From Betaproteobacteria bacterium (GTDB lineage: Bacteria; Pseudomonadota; Gammaproteobacteria; Burkholderiales; Rhodocyclaceae): DNA of 64,000 nucleotides. Location of the stretch: the NCBI GenBank assembly GCA_028065725.1, contig JAPTVL010000420.1:105551-169550 (forward strand), given 5' to 3'. Both the position numbers and the translations under genes were made by a program. Positions within the stretch are counted from its first letter, which is position 1; each line of letters begins with the position of its first letter. Positions 9,753 through 18,399 of this stretch are shown one piece after another. The notes under the pieces are model-generated. The model was not told the origin of the DNA and did no database searches. It saw only the letters and a list, made by a program, of their open reading frames with translations.

Positions 9753-11174
9753 ATGCATCGCTTCCTGATCTCGGCCGCCCACAAATCCTCGGGCAAGACC
9801 ACCGTCAGCATCGGCCTCGCCGCGGCGCTGAGTTCCGGCGCGCACGGCCTGCCGGCGCTTTCGGTACAGCCGTTCAAGAAGGGTCCCGACTACATCGACC
9901 CCTTGTGGCTGTCGGTCGCCGCCGGACGCCCCTGCTACAACCTGGATTTCTTCCTCTCGCCGGATGCCGAACTGCGCGACCAGTTCGCGCGCCAGGGCCA
10001 TGACGCCGACGTCTGTCTGGTCGAGGGCAACAAGGGCCTCTACGACGGACTCGACCTCGAAGGCTCCAACAGCAATGCCGCACTGGCGCGCCTGCTCGAC
10101 CTGCCGGTGGTGCTGGTGCTCGACGCACGCGGCATGACGCGCGGCATCGCGCCGCTGATCCTCGGCTACCAGGCCTTCGACCGCAACATCCGCATCGCCG
10201 GCGTAATCCTCAACCGCCTCGGCGGCCGCCGCCACGAAGCCAAGCTGCGCGCCGTGATCGAGCACTACACGGATGTCCCGGTGATCGGCGCGGTGCAGGA
10301 AGATGCCGAGCTGGCCCTGGTCGAGCGCCACCTGGGCCTGATGCCGGTGAACGAAACCGCCGAGGCCGAACGCCACATCGCCACCATCGGCCGGCGCATC
10401 GCCGACCAGGTCGACCTCGAACGCCTGCTGGCGATCAGCCATACCGAGCGCCCGCTGTCGCCGCCGCCACCGCGCCAGCTCAGCCGGGAAACCCCGGTGC
10501 GCATCGCCATCGCGCGCGATGCTGCCTTCGGCTTCTACTATGCCGACGACCTCGACGCGCTGGCTGCCGCCGGCGCCGAGCCCGTGTACTTCGACACCCT
10601 CAAGGATGCCAGGCTGCCGCCCTGCGACGGCCTGCTGATCGGCGGCGGCTTCCCCGAGTGCTTCATCGACGGCCTGGAAGCCAATGCCGCCCTGCGTACC
10701 GACATCCGCCAGGCCATCGAAGGCGGCCTGCCGACCTATGCCGAATGCGGCGGCCTGATGTATCTCTCGCGCAGCATCGCGTGGCAGGGGCGGCGCGCCG
10801 ACATGGTCGGCGTGATTCCCGGCGACATCAGCATGCACCCCAAGCCGGTCGGCCGCGGCTACGTGATCCTCGAAGCACAGCCCAGCCATCCCTGGCGCTC
10901 GACCGACCAAGCGCTCGGCGCCGCACCGCTGCACGCCCACGAATTCCACTACTCGGACCTCTCCGACCTGCCGCCCGACACCCGTTACGCCTATGCGGTG
11001 CGCCGCGGCCACGGCATCGACGGCCGCCACGACGGCGTCCTGCTGCACCGCATGCTCGCCTCCTACACCCACCTGCGCGCCACCAGCGGCTGCGACTGGC
11101 CGGCGAAGTTCGTCCAGTACGTGCGCAAGGCCAAGAATATCGACATCAAGGAAGCCATCCCATGTTCACACTGA
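9753..11174 (+). CDS. dsrN: DsrN, siroheme (cobyrinate-type) amidase
   Basis: About 473 aa, CobB/CbiA family. An N-terminal ATP-binding region begins LISAAHKSSGKTT and a C-terminal class-I glutaminase domain contains the nucleophile Cys in YAECGGLMYL (about residue 330). In Dsr operons this protein amidates siroheme to the siroamide used by DsrAB. The ATG at 9753 gives the family-typical MHRFLISAAHKSSGK beginning; a GTG three codons earlier is possible. Its end overlaps the dsrR start by 13 bp. Confidence 0.93.
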   Translation: MHRFLISAAHKSSGKTTVSIGLAAALSSGAHGLPALSVQPFKKGPDYIDPLWLSVAAGRPCYNLDFFLSPDAELRDQFARQGHDADVCLVEGNKGLYDGLDLEGSNSNAALARLLDLPVVLVLDARGMTRGIAPLILGYQAFDRNIRIAGVILNRLGGRRHEAKLRAVIEHYTDVPVIGAVQEDAELALVERHLGLMPVNETAEAERHIATIGRRIADQVDLERLLAISHTERPLSPPPPRQLSRETPVRIAIARDAAFGFYYADDLDALAAAGAEPVYFDTLKDARLPPCDGLLIGGGFPECFIDGLEANAALRTDIRQAIEGGLPTYAECGGLMYLSRSIAWQGRRADMVGVIPGDISMHPKPVGRGYVILEAQPSHPWRSTDQALGAAPLHAHEFHYSDLSDLPPDTRYAYAVRRGHGIDGRHDGVLLHRMLASYTHLRATSGCDWPAKFVQYVRKAKNIDIKEAIPCSH

Positions 11175-11509
11175 CCCCAAGCGCCGCCGAGCAGATCGCC
11201 CGCGCCGCCGCCGAACAAGCCGACAACAAGCCCGCAGCGCCCATGTTGCGCGTGGCCGCCAAATACGACGAGGAGGACGGCGAACTGGTCTATGGCATGG
11301 GCTTCGACGACGAGCGCGAGGACGACCTGGTCATCGACGGCGGCGGCATCACGATCCTGATCTCGCCACGCAGCCAGCCCCTGCTGGAAAACACCACGCT
11401 GGACTTTACCGAAGTCCAGCCCGGCGAATTCCAGTTCATTTTCCGTGGCGGCTGCAGCAGTCCGACACCGAAAAGCGGCTGCGGAAGTTGCGGCGGCGGT
11501 TGTTCCTGA
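11162..11509 (+). CDS. dsrR: DsrR, A-type (IscA-like) scaffold protein
   Basis: 115 aa with the beginning MFTLTPSAAEQIARAA of the HesB/IscA fold. Cysteines are confined to the C-terminal tail (GGCSSPTPKSGCGSCGGGCS); typical IscA has three spaced Cys, whereas DsrR proteins lack the full set and have been linked to post-transcriptional control of dsr expression. The Cys-rich end here is richer than I would expect. Start overlaps the 3' end of dsrN. Confidence 0.85.
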   Translation: MFTLTPSAAEQIARAAAEQADNKPAAPMLRVAAKYDEEDGELVYGMGFDDEREDDLVIDGGGITILISPRSQPLLENTTLDFTEVQPGEFQFIFRGGCSSPTPKSGCGSCGGGCS

Positions 11510-11550
11510 TCAAGTGGCAAGCCCAAAAGCTGCGCTAGCATTCCCCGTCC

Positions 11551-12318
11551 ATGAAACCACAACCTGCTCAACCCGGATGGGTTTACCTGGTGGGCGCCGG
11601 CCCCGGCGACCCCGAACTGCTGACCCTGAAGGCGGCACGCCTGATCGGCGAGGCCGACGTTCTGGTCTATGACAACCTGGTCTCCAGGGCCGTGCTTGAC
11701 CTGGCCCGGGCCGACGCCGAGCGCATCTACGCCGGCAAGGAGCGCGGCAACCACGCCATCCCCCAGGAACAGATCAACCAATTGCTGGTGCGCCTGGCGA
11801 AAACCGGCAAGCGCGTGGTGCGGCTCAAGGGCGGCGATCCCTACATCTTCGGCCGCGGCGGCGAGGAAGTCGAAACCCTGCACGCCGACGGCGTCAATTT
11901 CGAAGTCGTGCCCGGCATCACCGCGGCGGCCGGCGTCGGCTCCTATGCCGGCATCCCGCTGACCCACCGCAACCACGCCCAGGCCTGCGTCTTCGTCACC
12001 GGCCACCTCAAGGACGGCAGCATGAACCTGGACTGGCCAGGACTGGCCCGCCGGCGCCAGACCGTGGTGATCTATATGGGCCTGTCGGGCCTGTCCTACC
12101 TCTGCGAAAAACTCATGGAACACGGCCTGCCGGCGGACTGGCCGGCGGCCATCGTGCAGCATGGCACCCAGCCCAGCCAGCGCACCGTGACCGGCACCCT
12201 GACCACCCTGCCCGAACTGGCCAAAGCCGCCAACCTGCGCGCGCCGACCCTGATCATCGTCGGCGAAGTGGTCACCCTGCGCGACAAGCTGCGCTGGTTC
12301 GCCGAAGGCGGGGACTGA
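11551..12318 (+). CDS. cobA: uroporphyrinogen-III C-methyltransferase (SUMT)
   Basis: 255 aa, single-domain SUMT. The family motifs are all present: [18 protein letters not shown] (about residue 10), [17 protein letters not shown] (about residue 90) and [19 protein letters not shown] (about residue 125). It makes precorrin-2 from uroporphyrinogen III with SAM, the first committed step to siroheme. It lacks the CysG oxidase/chelatase domain. Position 41 bp after dsrR, where dsrS sits in Allochromatium, suggests supply of siroheme for DsrAB together with DsrN. Confidence 0.93.
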   Translation: MKPQPAQPGWVYLVGAGPGDPELLTLKAARLIGEADVLVYDNLVSRAVLDLARADAERIYAGKERGNHAIPQEQINQLLVRLAKTGKRVVRLKGGDPYIFGRGGEEVETLHADGVNFEVVPGITAAAGVGSYAGIPLTHRNHAQACVFVTGHLKDGSMNLDWPGLARRRQTVVIYMGLSGLSYLCEKLMEHGLPADWPAAIVQHGTQPSQRTVTGTLTTLPELAKAANLRAPTLIIVGEVVTLRDKLRWFAEGGD

Positions 12319-12394
12319 AGCGCCGCCCCGCGGCAGGCTGTCAGAAGTCAGTGCTGATGAAGCCCCTGCGCAGCGGGGTACATATATTTGGCGA

Positions 12395-14971
12395 CTACCT
12401 GCTCGGCCTGACCCGCATCGCCTCGGTCAGGGAAATGTTCGGCCGGTGGATATGAAAGCCCTGCGCCAGATCGATGCCCTGCAGGGCCACCTGCTCCAGC
12501 ACTGCTTCGTCTTCGACGTACTCGGCCACGGTGCGGATGCCGAGATCCTTGCTCAGGGTGACGATGCTGCGCACCAGGGCACGATCCTTCTCGCTGTTCT
12601 TCATGCCAAGGATGAAGTCGCCCTCGATCTTGAGGAAATCGATCGGAAAGCGTTTGACGTAGTGGAAGGACGAAAAGCCGGAACCGAAATCGTCGATCGC
12701 CAGCTTGAAGCCTTCATTGCGCAAGGTACCGATGAAGCGCTCCAGCAGCACCATGTTCTTGATCGTCTCGCGTTCGGTGATTTCGAACACCAGCCTGGTC
12801 GGGTCGATCCTGGACTGGCTGGCGATGCGCCGCGTCTGCTGCACGAAGTCGTTGAGCACCAGTGCGCGCGGCGACATGTTGATGAACAGGTAGCCGTCGT
12901 AGCCGGTTTCTTCCACCGCTTCCAGGGTTTTCTCCAGCTGGATGAAATCCAGCTTGTGCATCACCCCCATCTTCTCGGCGATGGCCACGTATTCCTCGGC
13001 GATGATGTAGCTGCCATCCTCCATGCGGATGCGCGACAGCACCTCGATCGCCTCGACCTGGCCGCTGAGCACATTGACGATGGGCTGGAAGAAAGGCACC
13101 ACGCTGCGCTTCTCGACCGCATTCAGGATCAGCAGGCTCTTCTCGCCGAGGGTGCGGAAGACATCGATCACGTCCTGCGCATCGGGCACCACGACGCGAT
13201 TCTTGCCCTCGGCCTTGGCGCGGTACATCATGTTGTCGGCGAACAGGAACAGGTCCTTGGTCGCCACCGCGTGGTCCGGATAGGTCGCCATGCCGATCGA
13301 GACCGAGCCGGTAACCACGGTGCCGTCGGGCACCGTCATGGTCACCGCGGAAACCGATTCGATGATGCGCCGCGCCACGCTCTCGCCGGCCGTCAGGCCG
13401 GTCTCCGGCAGGATCGCGACGAACTCATCGCCACCATAGCGTGACAGCAGGTCGTCGTCGCGGATCGCCGCCTTGATGCCGCCGACCACCAGTTGCAGCA
13501 TGGAATCGCCGATGCCGTGACCGTAGGAATCGTTGATCGACTTGAAGTTGTCGGCGTCGATCACCAGCAGCGTGAACTTCTTGCCGTGGCGCGCGGAGCG
13601 CAGCACCTCGTTCTCGATCAGTTCCCAGAACACGCGCTGGTTATAGACGTTGGTCAGCGGGTCGCGCGTCGCGTAGTACTCCAGATCCTTGGTGTACTTG
13701 TCGATCGCCTTGACCGAGCCGACCACGTTGATCAGCGTGGTGAGGATGCTCTCGACCACCAGCAGGCGCATCGGGTCGGTCTCGAACTGCGGCTGCATGC
13801 CGATGCCGACGATGCCGCCGATCTTGGGCGCATCGACCATCAGCGACTTGATCTGCACGTCGATATCCTCCTCGCGTAGATCCGCTATGGTCCGCGCCAT
13901 GTCGGCGATGTTGTGGCGGATGCGGATCGACAGCCCGGCCTCGAAGTGCTCGGCACGCCTGAGAATCTGCTGCAGGCAGTTCTCGAACACCAGCTTGGTG
14001 GATTCGGACGGCCTGGCGCGCCAGAAGATTTCCAGGTCGTAGGCCTCGTCGCTGATCTTGAACACCGAGAACATCACATAGGCCGGCACCACGCTGTCGA
14101 TGTCGAGGATCAGGCGGCTGACGTAGGCGCGCCAGTCCTTGATCACCTCGGTGGTGAGGATGAATTTCTCCAGCAGGCGGATTTCGAATTCGAGCATGTC
14201 CTTGTCGACGGCGATCGCCCGGATGCGCTCGGTGAGCTGCCTGACTTCGTCGGCCACGATATCGAACTCGGCAAAGCCCAAATCGAGCTGCCGGCTCTGC
14301 AGCGCGCGCAGGTCCGAGATCCGGTTGACCGCCCGGATATCCCTGGCCAGCGTATCGATCGGACCTTCCAGGCGGCGCCGGATATAGAGCACCATCAGCA
14401 GGGTCACGATCAGCATCACCGGCACGATCGGGGCAAAGGCGTAGCTGAAGCGCTCCCGGTACGAAGCAATTGCCGCACTGACGTTCTGCTGCACGTCGAT
14501 CACGCCCAACACGTCGCCGACGCCCGCATTGACATGGCACTTGAGGCAGACATCCTGCGCGCGCAGGGGGTACACCACGCGGATCTGGTCACCGGCCTCG
14601 AAATGCTGGCGATTGCCCTCCTTGAGGGCACGCAGAATCTCGGCGTCCGGAGCTTTCTGTGCAATCTCGCCGAACAGGGCGCTGACCTTGGGCCCGCGGT
14701 AGATGTCGATCTGGCGCTGGGTGTTGTCGACCGATTTCTGGATGGCCCGCAGGTAGCCCTCCAGCTGCTGACGGTTCCAGCCCGTGCTCATCAACTCGAA
14801 CATGGCGTTGAAAGTCAGCTCGGCAAACACCGTGGCGTCCTCGACGGCATCATCGCGCACCGATCGATTGTAGATTCCCGAAACCACGAAAAGCGTGGTG
14901 AGGAATATTGCAATCGAGAAAACCGCGCCGGCGACAAGCAGTAGTCCCCGGATGCTGCGGGTTGGATTCAT
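12395..14971 (-). CDS. membrane GGDEF-EAL protein with a periplasmic heme-c motif
   Basis: 858 aa from the ATG at 14971 (a GTG 13 codons upstream is also open). Order: TM helix (about 9-32), periplasmic domain with a CLKCH heme-c site (142-146), TM (about 178-197), HAMP-like region, GAF-like region (about 265-425), GGDEF (YGGDEF at about 513 with an RxxD I-site five residues before it) and EAL (about 610-855). EAL active-site residues are kept in variant form (EVL for EAL; EITERE, DDFGSG, AEYVED), so both cyclase and phosphodiesterase could work. Likely reads periplasmic redox state or gas ligands through heme c and changes c-di-GMP. Confidence 0.9.
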   Translation of the reverse strand: MNPTRSIRGLLLVAGAVFSIAIFLTTLFVVSGIYNRSVRDDAVEDATVFAELTFNAMFELMSTGWNRQQLEGYLRAIQKSVDNTQRQIDIYRGPKVSALFGEIAQKAPDAEILRALKEGNRQHFEAGDQIRVVYPLRAQDVCLKCHVNAGVGDVLGVIDVQQNVSAAIASYRERFSYAFAPIVPVMLIVTLLMVLYIRRRLEGPIDTLARDIRAVNRISDLRALQSRQLDLGFAEFDIVADEVRQLTERIRAIAVDKDMLEFEIRLLEKFILTTEVIKDWRAYVSRLILDIDSVVPAYVMFSVFKISDEAYDLEIFWRARPSESTKLVFENCLQQILRRAEHFEAGLSIRIRHNIADMARTIADLREEDIDVQIKSLMVDAPKIGGIVGIGMQPQFETDPMRLLVVESILTTLINVVGSVKAIDKYTKDLEYYATRDPLTNVYNQRVFWELIENEVLRSARHGKKFTLLVIDADNFKSINDSYGHGIGDSMLQLVVGGIKAAIRDDDLLSRYGGDEFVAILPETGLTAGESVARRIIESVSAVTMTVPDGTVVTGSVSIGMATYPDHAVATKDLFLFADNMMYRAKAEGKNRVVVPDAQDVIDVFRTLGEKSLLILNAVEKRSVVPFFQPIVNVLSGQVEAIEVLSRIRMEDGSYIIAEEYVAIAEKMGVMHKLDFIQLEKTLEAVEETGYDGYLFINMSPRALVLNDFVQQTRRIASQSRIDPTRLVFEITERETIKNMVLLERFIGTLRNEGFKLAIDDFGSGFSSFHYVKRFPIDFLKIEGDFILGMKNSEKDRALVRSIVTLSKDLGIRTVAEYVEDEAVLEQVALQGIDLAQGFHIHRPNISLTEAMRVRPSR

Positions 14972-15210
14972 GCTTGATTTCACGACAAAAAGATGAGGAC
15001 GATAGCTCACTCAAGGCAATAAAGGCAGAACCAAAAGCAATTTTCGTGCAAAAACCGGCCTCGATTCGCCTTGCGGGCGTGCCCCACATGCATCCCGACA
15101 CATGCGCTCGGGCGCCCCGCACGGCCGCCAGCGCCGAAGTCGGCGCGAAACCCGTCGCTTTGATTGCGACGGAGACGCCGCCGGACGCGGGCGCTGGTAA
15201 TATCACCGTC

Positions 15211-15612
15211 ATGATGAACTGGACACCCGACCTGAGCACCGGCGTGCCAAAACTCGACGAGCAGCACAAGGAGATTTTCGAGTGGCTCGCCGAACTGCAA
15301 AGCGCCACGGCCGACGAGCGAACCTTGTTCGGGGTCTACGTCATCACCCGCTTGAAGCACTACATGCGCGAGCACTTCGCCACCGAAGAGGCGCTGATGA
15401 AAACCGCCGGCTATCCCGGTCTGGCCCAGCACATGGCGAAGCACGCCGAATTCAGGGCCAAGCTCGAAGAACTCCAGTTGAAGTCTATCGCCGAGGACAT
15501 TTCGGAAGATACCGTGAACTTTCTCACCGAGTGGCTGACCCATCACATCGTCGAGACCGACATGGCATATGTGCCCTATCTCGACCGGCTGGCGACTGGT
15601 GCAGAAAATTAG
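15211..15612 (+). CDS. bacteriohemerythrin
   Basis: 133 aa. The di-iron ligand set is complete: EQHKEIF, HYMREHFATEE, HMAKHAEF and HHIVETD. Single-domain hemerythrin, cytoplasmic, probably binds or stores O2 or senses it. ATG ATG occurs at 15211/15214; the second may also be used. It diverges from the heme-sensor GGDEF-EAL gene, with a 239-bp gap. The neighbouring heme sensor suggests a shared oxygen/redox response, which is inference. Confidence 0.92.
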   Translation: MMNWTPDLSTGVPKLDEQHKEIFEWLAELQSATADERTLFGVYVITRLKHYMREHFATEEALMKTAGYPGLAQHMAKHAEFRAKLEELQLKSIAEDISEDTVNFLTEWLTHHIVETDMAYVPYLDRLATGAEN

Positions 15613-15654
15613 TCCTGCGTTGTGCGCACGCCACCACCGGTCTATGATGACGCC

Positions 15655-16089
15655 ATGAAACGACTGCGCTCCATTGGAGTCTTGGTGTCGCTCTCCGCGG
15701 CGACGGTCGCCTTTGGCCAGCCCACGGCAGCGACCTTCACCACGACGGGATTCGACTGCTGGATCGGATCCAACGGCCCGTCGTTGCAGACGCGGTTCAT
15801 TCGCTGCATGACGGATCGCGACCTGCCTCATGCCGAACTCAGCAACACCCAGACCGAAGAAGCAATGCACCTGTTGCATCAGGAATTTCACGGCAAGTCG
15901 GGTGCCGCTGCGGAAATCATGTTCAAGGCGAACTTAGAGCTGATAAGGATGTCGCCCTCGGTGTGGAACATCCGCATCTTCTCCTACCCGTCCGACTGGT
16001 CCTGGCAGGAAGGAACTCCGGAACGACTGGTGCGGGCGGTGCTTTGCCCCAGCGAGGGCAACTGCACGGTAATGATCCGCAAAGACTAG
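15655..16089 (+). CDS. small secreted protein of unknown function
   Basis: 144 aa. A clear signal peptide (KRLRSIGVLVSLSAATVAFG, cleavage near AFG/QP) is followed by a soluble domain with four Cys (two early, two late: DCWIG, IRCMTD, AVLCPSEGNCTV), which could form two disulfides. I do not recognise a family. It is 42 bp after the hemerythrin gene on the same strand. Its stop codon overlaps the convergent reductase stop inside the palindrome ACTAGT. Confidence 0.7.
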   Translation: MKRLRSIGVLVSLSAATVAFGQPTAATFTTTGFDCWIGSNGPSLQTRFIRCMTDRDLPHAELSNTQTEEAMHLLHQEFHGKSGAAAEIMFKANLELIRMSPSVWNIRIFSYPSDWSWQEGTPERLVRAVLCPSEGNCTVMIRKD

Positions 16090-16943
16090 TACAGGAGTTC
16101 GCTCCAGCGTCCGCTGGAGCGCAATCTGGCGTGCAAGGAGGTCCAGTCCCGCGCCGAACCGGCCAGTTCGACCATGGCCTTGTCGACTGCGGCGAGCATG
16201 TTTCCGGTGCCGGCGACGAACACCCGGGTCTCCGGCCGCTGCAGCATCTCCCAGACTTCAGCCGCGTTCTGCTCCAGCGCCGCGTCCAGTGTCGCCGGCG
16301 CATCGAAAGCCGGGCGCGGGCTGACGGCCTGGAAGGCCTTGAAGGTCGGCTGGTCGAAGTAGTTGGCGAGGTCGTTGTTCTCGTCGTTCATGTAGAGCAT
16401 TTCGAGCGGGCTTCTGGCGCCGTAGAACAGCCGTACCTTGCCTTTCCAGCCGCCGATCTTTTCGTAGATCTGGCGGATCAGGGTGCGGAACGGCGCGATG
16501 CCGGTGCCCATGCCGAGCATCAGTATGTCGGCGCTCTTGTCCTCCGGAATCACGAAGGGATATCCCACCGGACCGGCGAAAGTCAGCGTGGCATCGGGCC
16601 GCAGGTCGCACAGGTAGTTCGAAGCGATGCCCTGGTATCGCTCGCCGTTGAAGTCGTCGATGTAGGAGCAACGGCGCACGCAGATGGCGAACTCGGTGCC
16701 GTCCTTGCGCCGTTCGAGGTCCATGATCGAGTAGAGGCGCGTGTGCCAGGGATTGCCGAACTGACCCGGCGCCATGACGCGGATGCAGTTGCCCGCCGCG
16801 GCATCGAAGGACAGGTCGCCGGTGCGGAATACCAGGTGCCGCACCTCGTCGCGCGACGCGGCCGGCGTGATGCGCCGCGACCCGGTCAGGACCGCGGTAT
16901 AGGTTTTGGCAGGAGGTGGCGAGGGTGGCGTGGCTATCTGCAT
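16086..16943 (-). CDS. plant-type ferredoxin:NADP+ reductase
   Basis: 285 aa. The FAD motif is TRLYSIMD; then GIASNYLCDLRP and FAGPVGYPFVIP, which match the CSNFLCDL...GPVG pattern of plant/cyanobacterial FNR; the NADP site is LGMGTGIAPFRTLIRQIY, and the chain ends in an aromatic residue (RWSELLY), as in plant-type enzymes. BoxA-type proteins share this reductase but carry extra ferredoxin domains, absent here. Start at 16943 because the domain begins right after; upstream extension is shadow. Last gene of the rnf/PFOR transcript, so it probably equilibrates reduced ferredoxin with NADPH. Confidence 0.85.
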   Translation of the reverse strand: MQIATPPSPPPAKTYTAVLTGSRRITPAASRDEVRHLVFRTGDLSFDAAAGNCIRVMAPGQFGNPWHTRLYSIMDLERRKDGTEFAICVRRCSYIDDFNGERYQGIASNYLCDLRPDATLTFAGPVGYPFVIPEDKSADILMLGMGTGIAPFRTLIRQIYEKIGGWKGKVRLFYGARSPLEMLYMNDENNDLANYFDQPTFKAFQAVSPRPAFDAPATLDAALEQNAAEVWEMLQRPETRVFVAGTGNMLAAVDKAMVELAGSARDWTSLHARLRSSGRWSELLY

Positions 16944-16965
16944 GGCATTGGCTCCGAAAAAGTGA

Positions 16966-17181
16966 TCAGCGTTGGGCAGCGGTACCCGGCACGGCACGAT
17001 CGTCAGCGCAGACGGCATCGCTGCAGCCGCTGCCCGCCGTGCAGCAACCGCACTTGCCGGGATCGCGGAAAGGCCCCAGCTGCGGGTTTCTCGCGGCAAA
17101 GCGACGATAGATGCGGTCGATCAGGATCCCGCCCAGGGCAAGGCTGAAGATGACGGCGAAGGTGATCAGGTAAAGGCCCAT
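16966..17181 (-). CDS. small Cys-rich membrane protein, NqrM-like
   Basis: 71 aa. One N-terminal TM helix (GLYLITFAVIFSLALGGILI) is followed by a basic stretch and a cysteine cluster (KCGCCTAGSGCSDAVCADD). Its start overlaps the rnfA stop (TGATG). The size, single helix and Cys cluster resemble NqrM (DUF539), required to insert the Fe centre between NqrD and NqrE, homologues of RnfE and RnfA. It is therefore a candidate Rnf maturation factor. The match is by architecture and position, not by a full motif. Confidence 0.6.
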   Translation of the reverse strand: MGLYLITFAVIFSLALGGILIDRIYRRFAARNPQLGPFRDPGKCGCCTAGSGCSDAVCADDRAVPGTAAQR

Positions 17182-17759
17182 CAGCCGCCCAGTCCGGCGA
17201 AGCCCATGAAGGACAGCGACAGGATGCCGGCCAGCATCAGCGACAGCGCGGTGCCCTGCGCCAGGTCGGGCACGTTGGACAGCGTCAGACGCTCGCGCAC
17301 GCTGGCCATCAGCACCAGTGCCAGGGTGAAGCCGGCGCCGCCACCGAAGCTGAACATCATCGACTGCACGAAGTCGTATTCGCGTGCGGTCTGGAACAGC
17401 GCGACGCCGAGCACGGCGCAGTTGGTGGTGATCAGCGGCAGGTAGATGCCCAGCGCGCGGAACAGCGCCGGGCTGTATTTCTTGAGCACCATCTCGACCA
17501 GCTGCACCGCCGAGGCGATGATCACGATGTAGGAGATCAGGCGCAGGAATTCGAGGTGGAAGGCGGTCAGCAGGAGGTTCAGGCCGTAGGCGCAGAGCGA
17601 AGCCACCAGCATCACGAAGGTGGTCGCCACGCCCATCGGGAAGGCCGTGTCGAGCTTGCCCGAAACGCCGAGGAAGGGGCACAGGCCAAGGAACATCGCC
17701 AGCACGAAGTTGTTGGCCAGCAGCGCATTGACGAATATCTGGAAGGCGGATTCAGACAT
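17181..17759 (-). CDS. rnfA: RnfA, membrane subunit of Rnf complex
   Basis: 192 aa with six hydrophobic helices. The family signature residues NNFVLAMFLGLCPFLGVS (about 16) and TTNCAVLGVALF (about 110) hold the two Cys that with RnfE ligate the intramembrane Fe-S centre. Overlaps the rnfE end by 8 bp. Part of an Na+- or H+-translocating ferredoxin:NAD+ oxidoreductase. Confidence 0.95.
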   Translation of the reverse strand: MSESAFQIFVNALLANNFVLAMFLGLCPFLGVSGKLDTAFPMGVATTFVMLVASLCAYGLNLLLTAFHLEFLRLISYIVIIASAVQLVEMVLKKYSPALFRALGIYLPLITTNCAVLGVALFQTAREYDFVQSMMFSFGGGAGFTLALVLMASVRERLTLSNVPDLAQGTALSLMLAGILSLSFMGFAGLGG

Positions 17760-18399
17760 GCTGGCCGGCCTCCGCGGGTAGTGCCGCGCGGCGCCACTTG
17801 CGCCGCTCCAGCCACGAGAAGAACAGCAACCAGGCGCCGAGCACGAAGAAGCCGCCCGGCGGCAGCACCATGATCACCCAGGGCTGGAAGCCGGCGCCGA
17901 ACAGCGTGACGCCGAACAGCGTGCCGGCACCGAGGATTTCGCGCACTACGCCCAGCGCCAGGAGACCGATGGTGAAACCGACGCCCATGCCGGCGGCGTT
18001 GATCATCGCCGGCATGGGCGGATTCTTTGCCGCGTGCGCCTCGGCACGGCCGAGGATGATGCAGTTCACCACGATCAGCTGGATGAAGGCGCCCAGCGCG
18101 TCGTAGAGCGCCAGGCTGATGGCCTGGATCGCGTAATCCACCGCCGTGACGAAGGTGGCGATGATCACGATATACACCGCGATGCGTACTTCCTTGGGCG
18201 TGAGCTTGCGCATCATCGACACCAGCCCGCAGGAACAGACCAGCACGAACAGCGTCGCCAAGCCCATCGATATGGCATTGACTGCCGACACGGTGACGGC
18301 CAGCGTCGGACACATGCCGAGCACCATGACGAACACCGGGTTCTGGCGCCAGATGCCCTCCATGAACTCGTCCCAGGTTTTCGGCGTATCGTTGTTCAT
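17752..18399 (-). CDS. rnfE: RnfE, membrane subunit of Rnf complex
   Basis: 215 aa, six helices, partner and homologue of RnfA. Starts WRQNPVFVMVLGMCPTLAVT; the Cys in GMCPTL and in IVVNCIILGRAEA are the expected Fe-centre ligands. The start (18399) overlaps the rnfG stop by four bases, and its end overlaps rnfA, so translation is coupled. Confidence 0.95.
   Translation of the reverse strand: MNNDTPKTWDEFMEGIWRQNPVFVMVLGMCPTLAVTVSAVNAISMGLATLFVLVCSCGLVSMMRKLTPKEVRIAVYIVIIATFVTAVDYAIQAISLALYDALGAFIQLIVVNCIILGRAEAHAAKNPPMPAMINAAGMGVGFTIGLLALGVVREILGAGTLFGVTLFGAGFQPWVIMVLPPGGFFVLGAWLLFFSWLERRKWRRAALPAEAGQHV

Noticed and set aside
12338..12375. CCCCTGCGCAGCGGGG followed by AT-rich bases as terminator between cobA and the GGDEF-EAL gene
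   Set aside because: Only four stem base pairs hold and there is no uninterrupted T-run; too weak to call.
15121..15145. CCGCCAGCGCCGAAGTCGG upstream of the hemerythrin gene
   Set aside because: Only the centre matches the repeat; the GCCGT start and ACT end are missing, so it was not counted as a copy.
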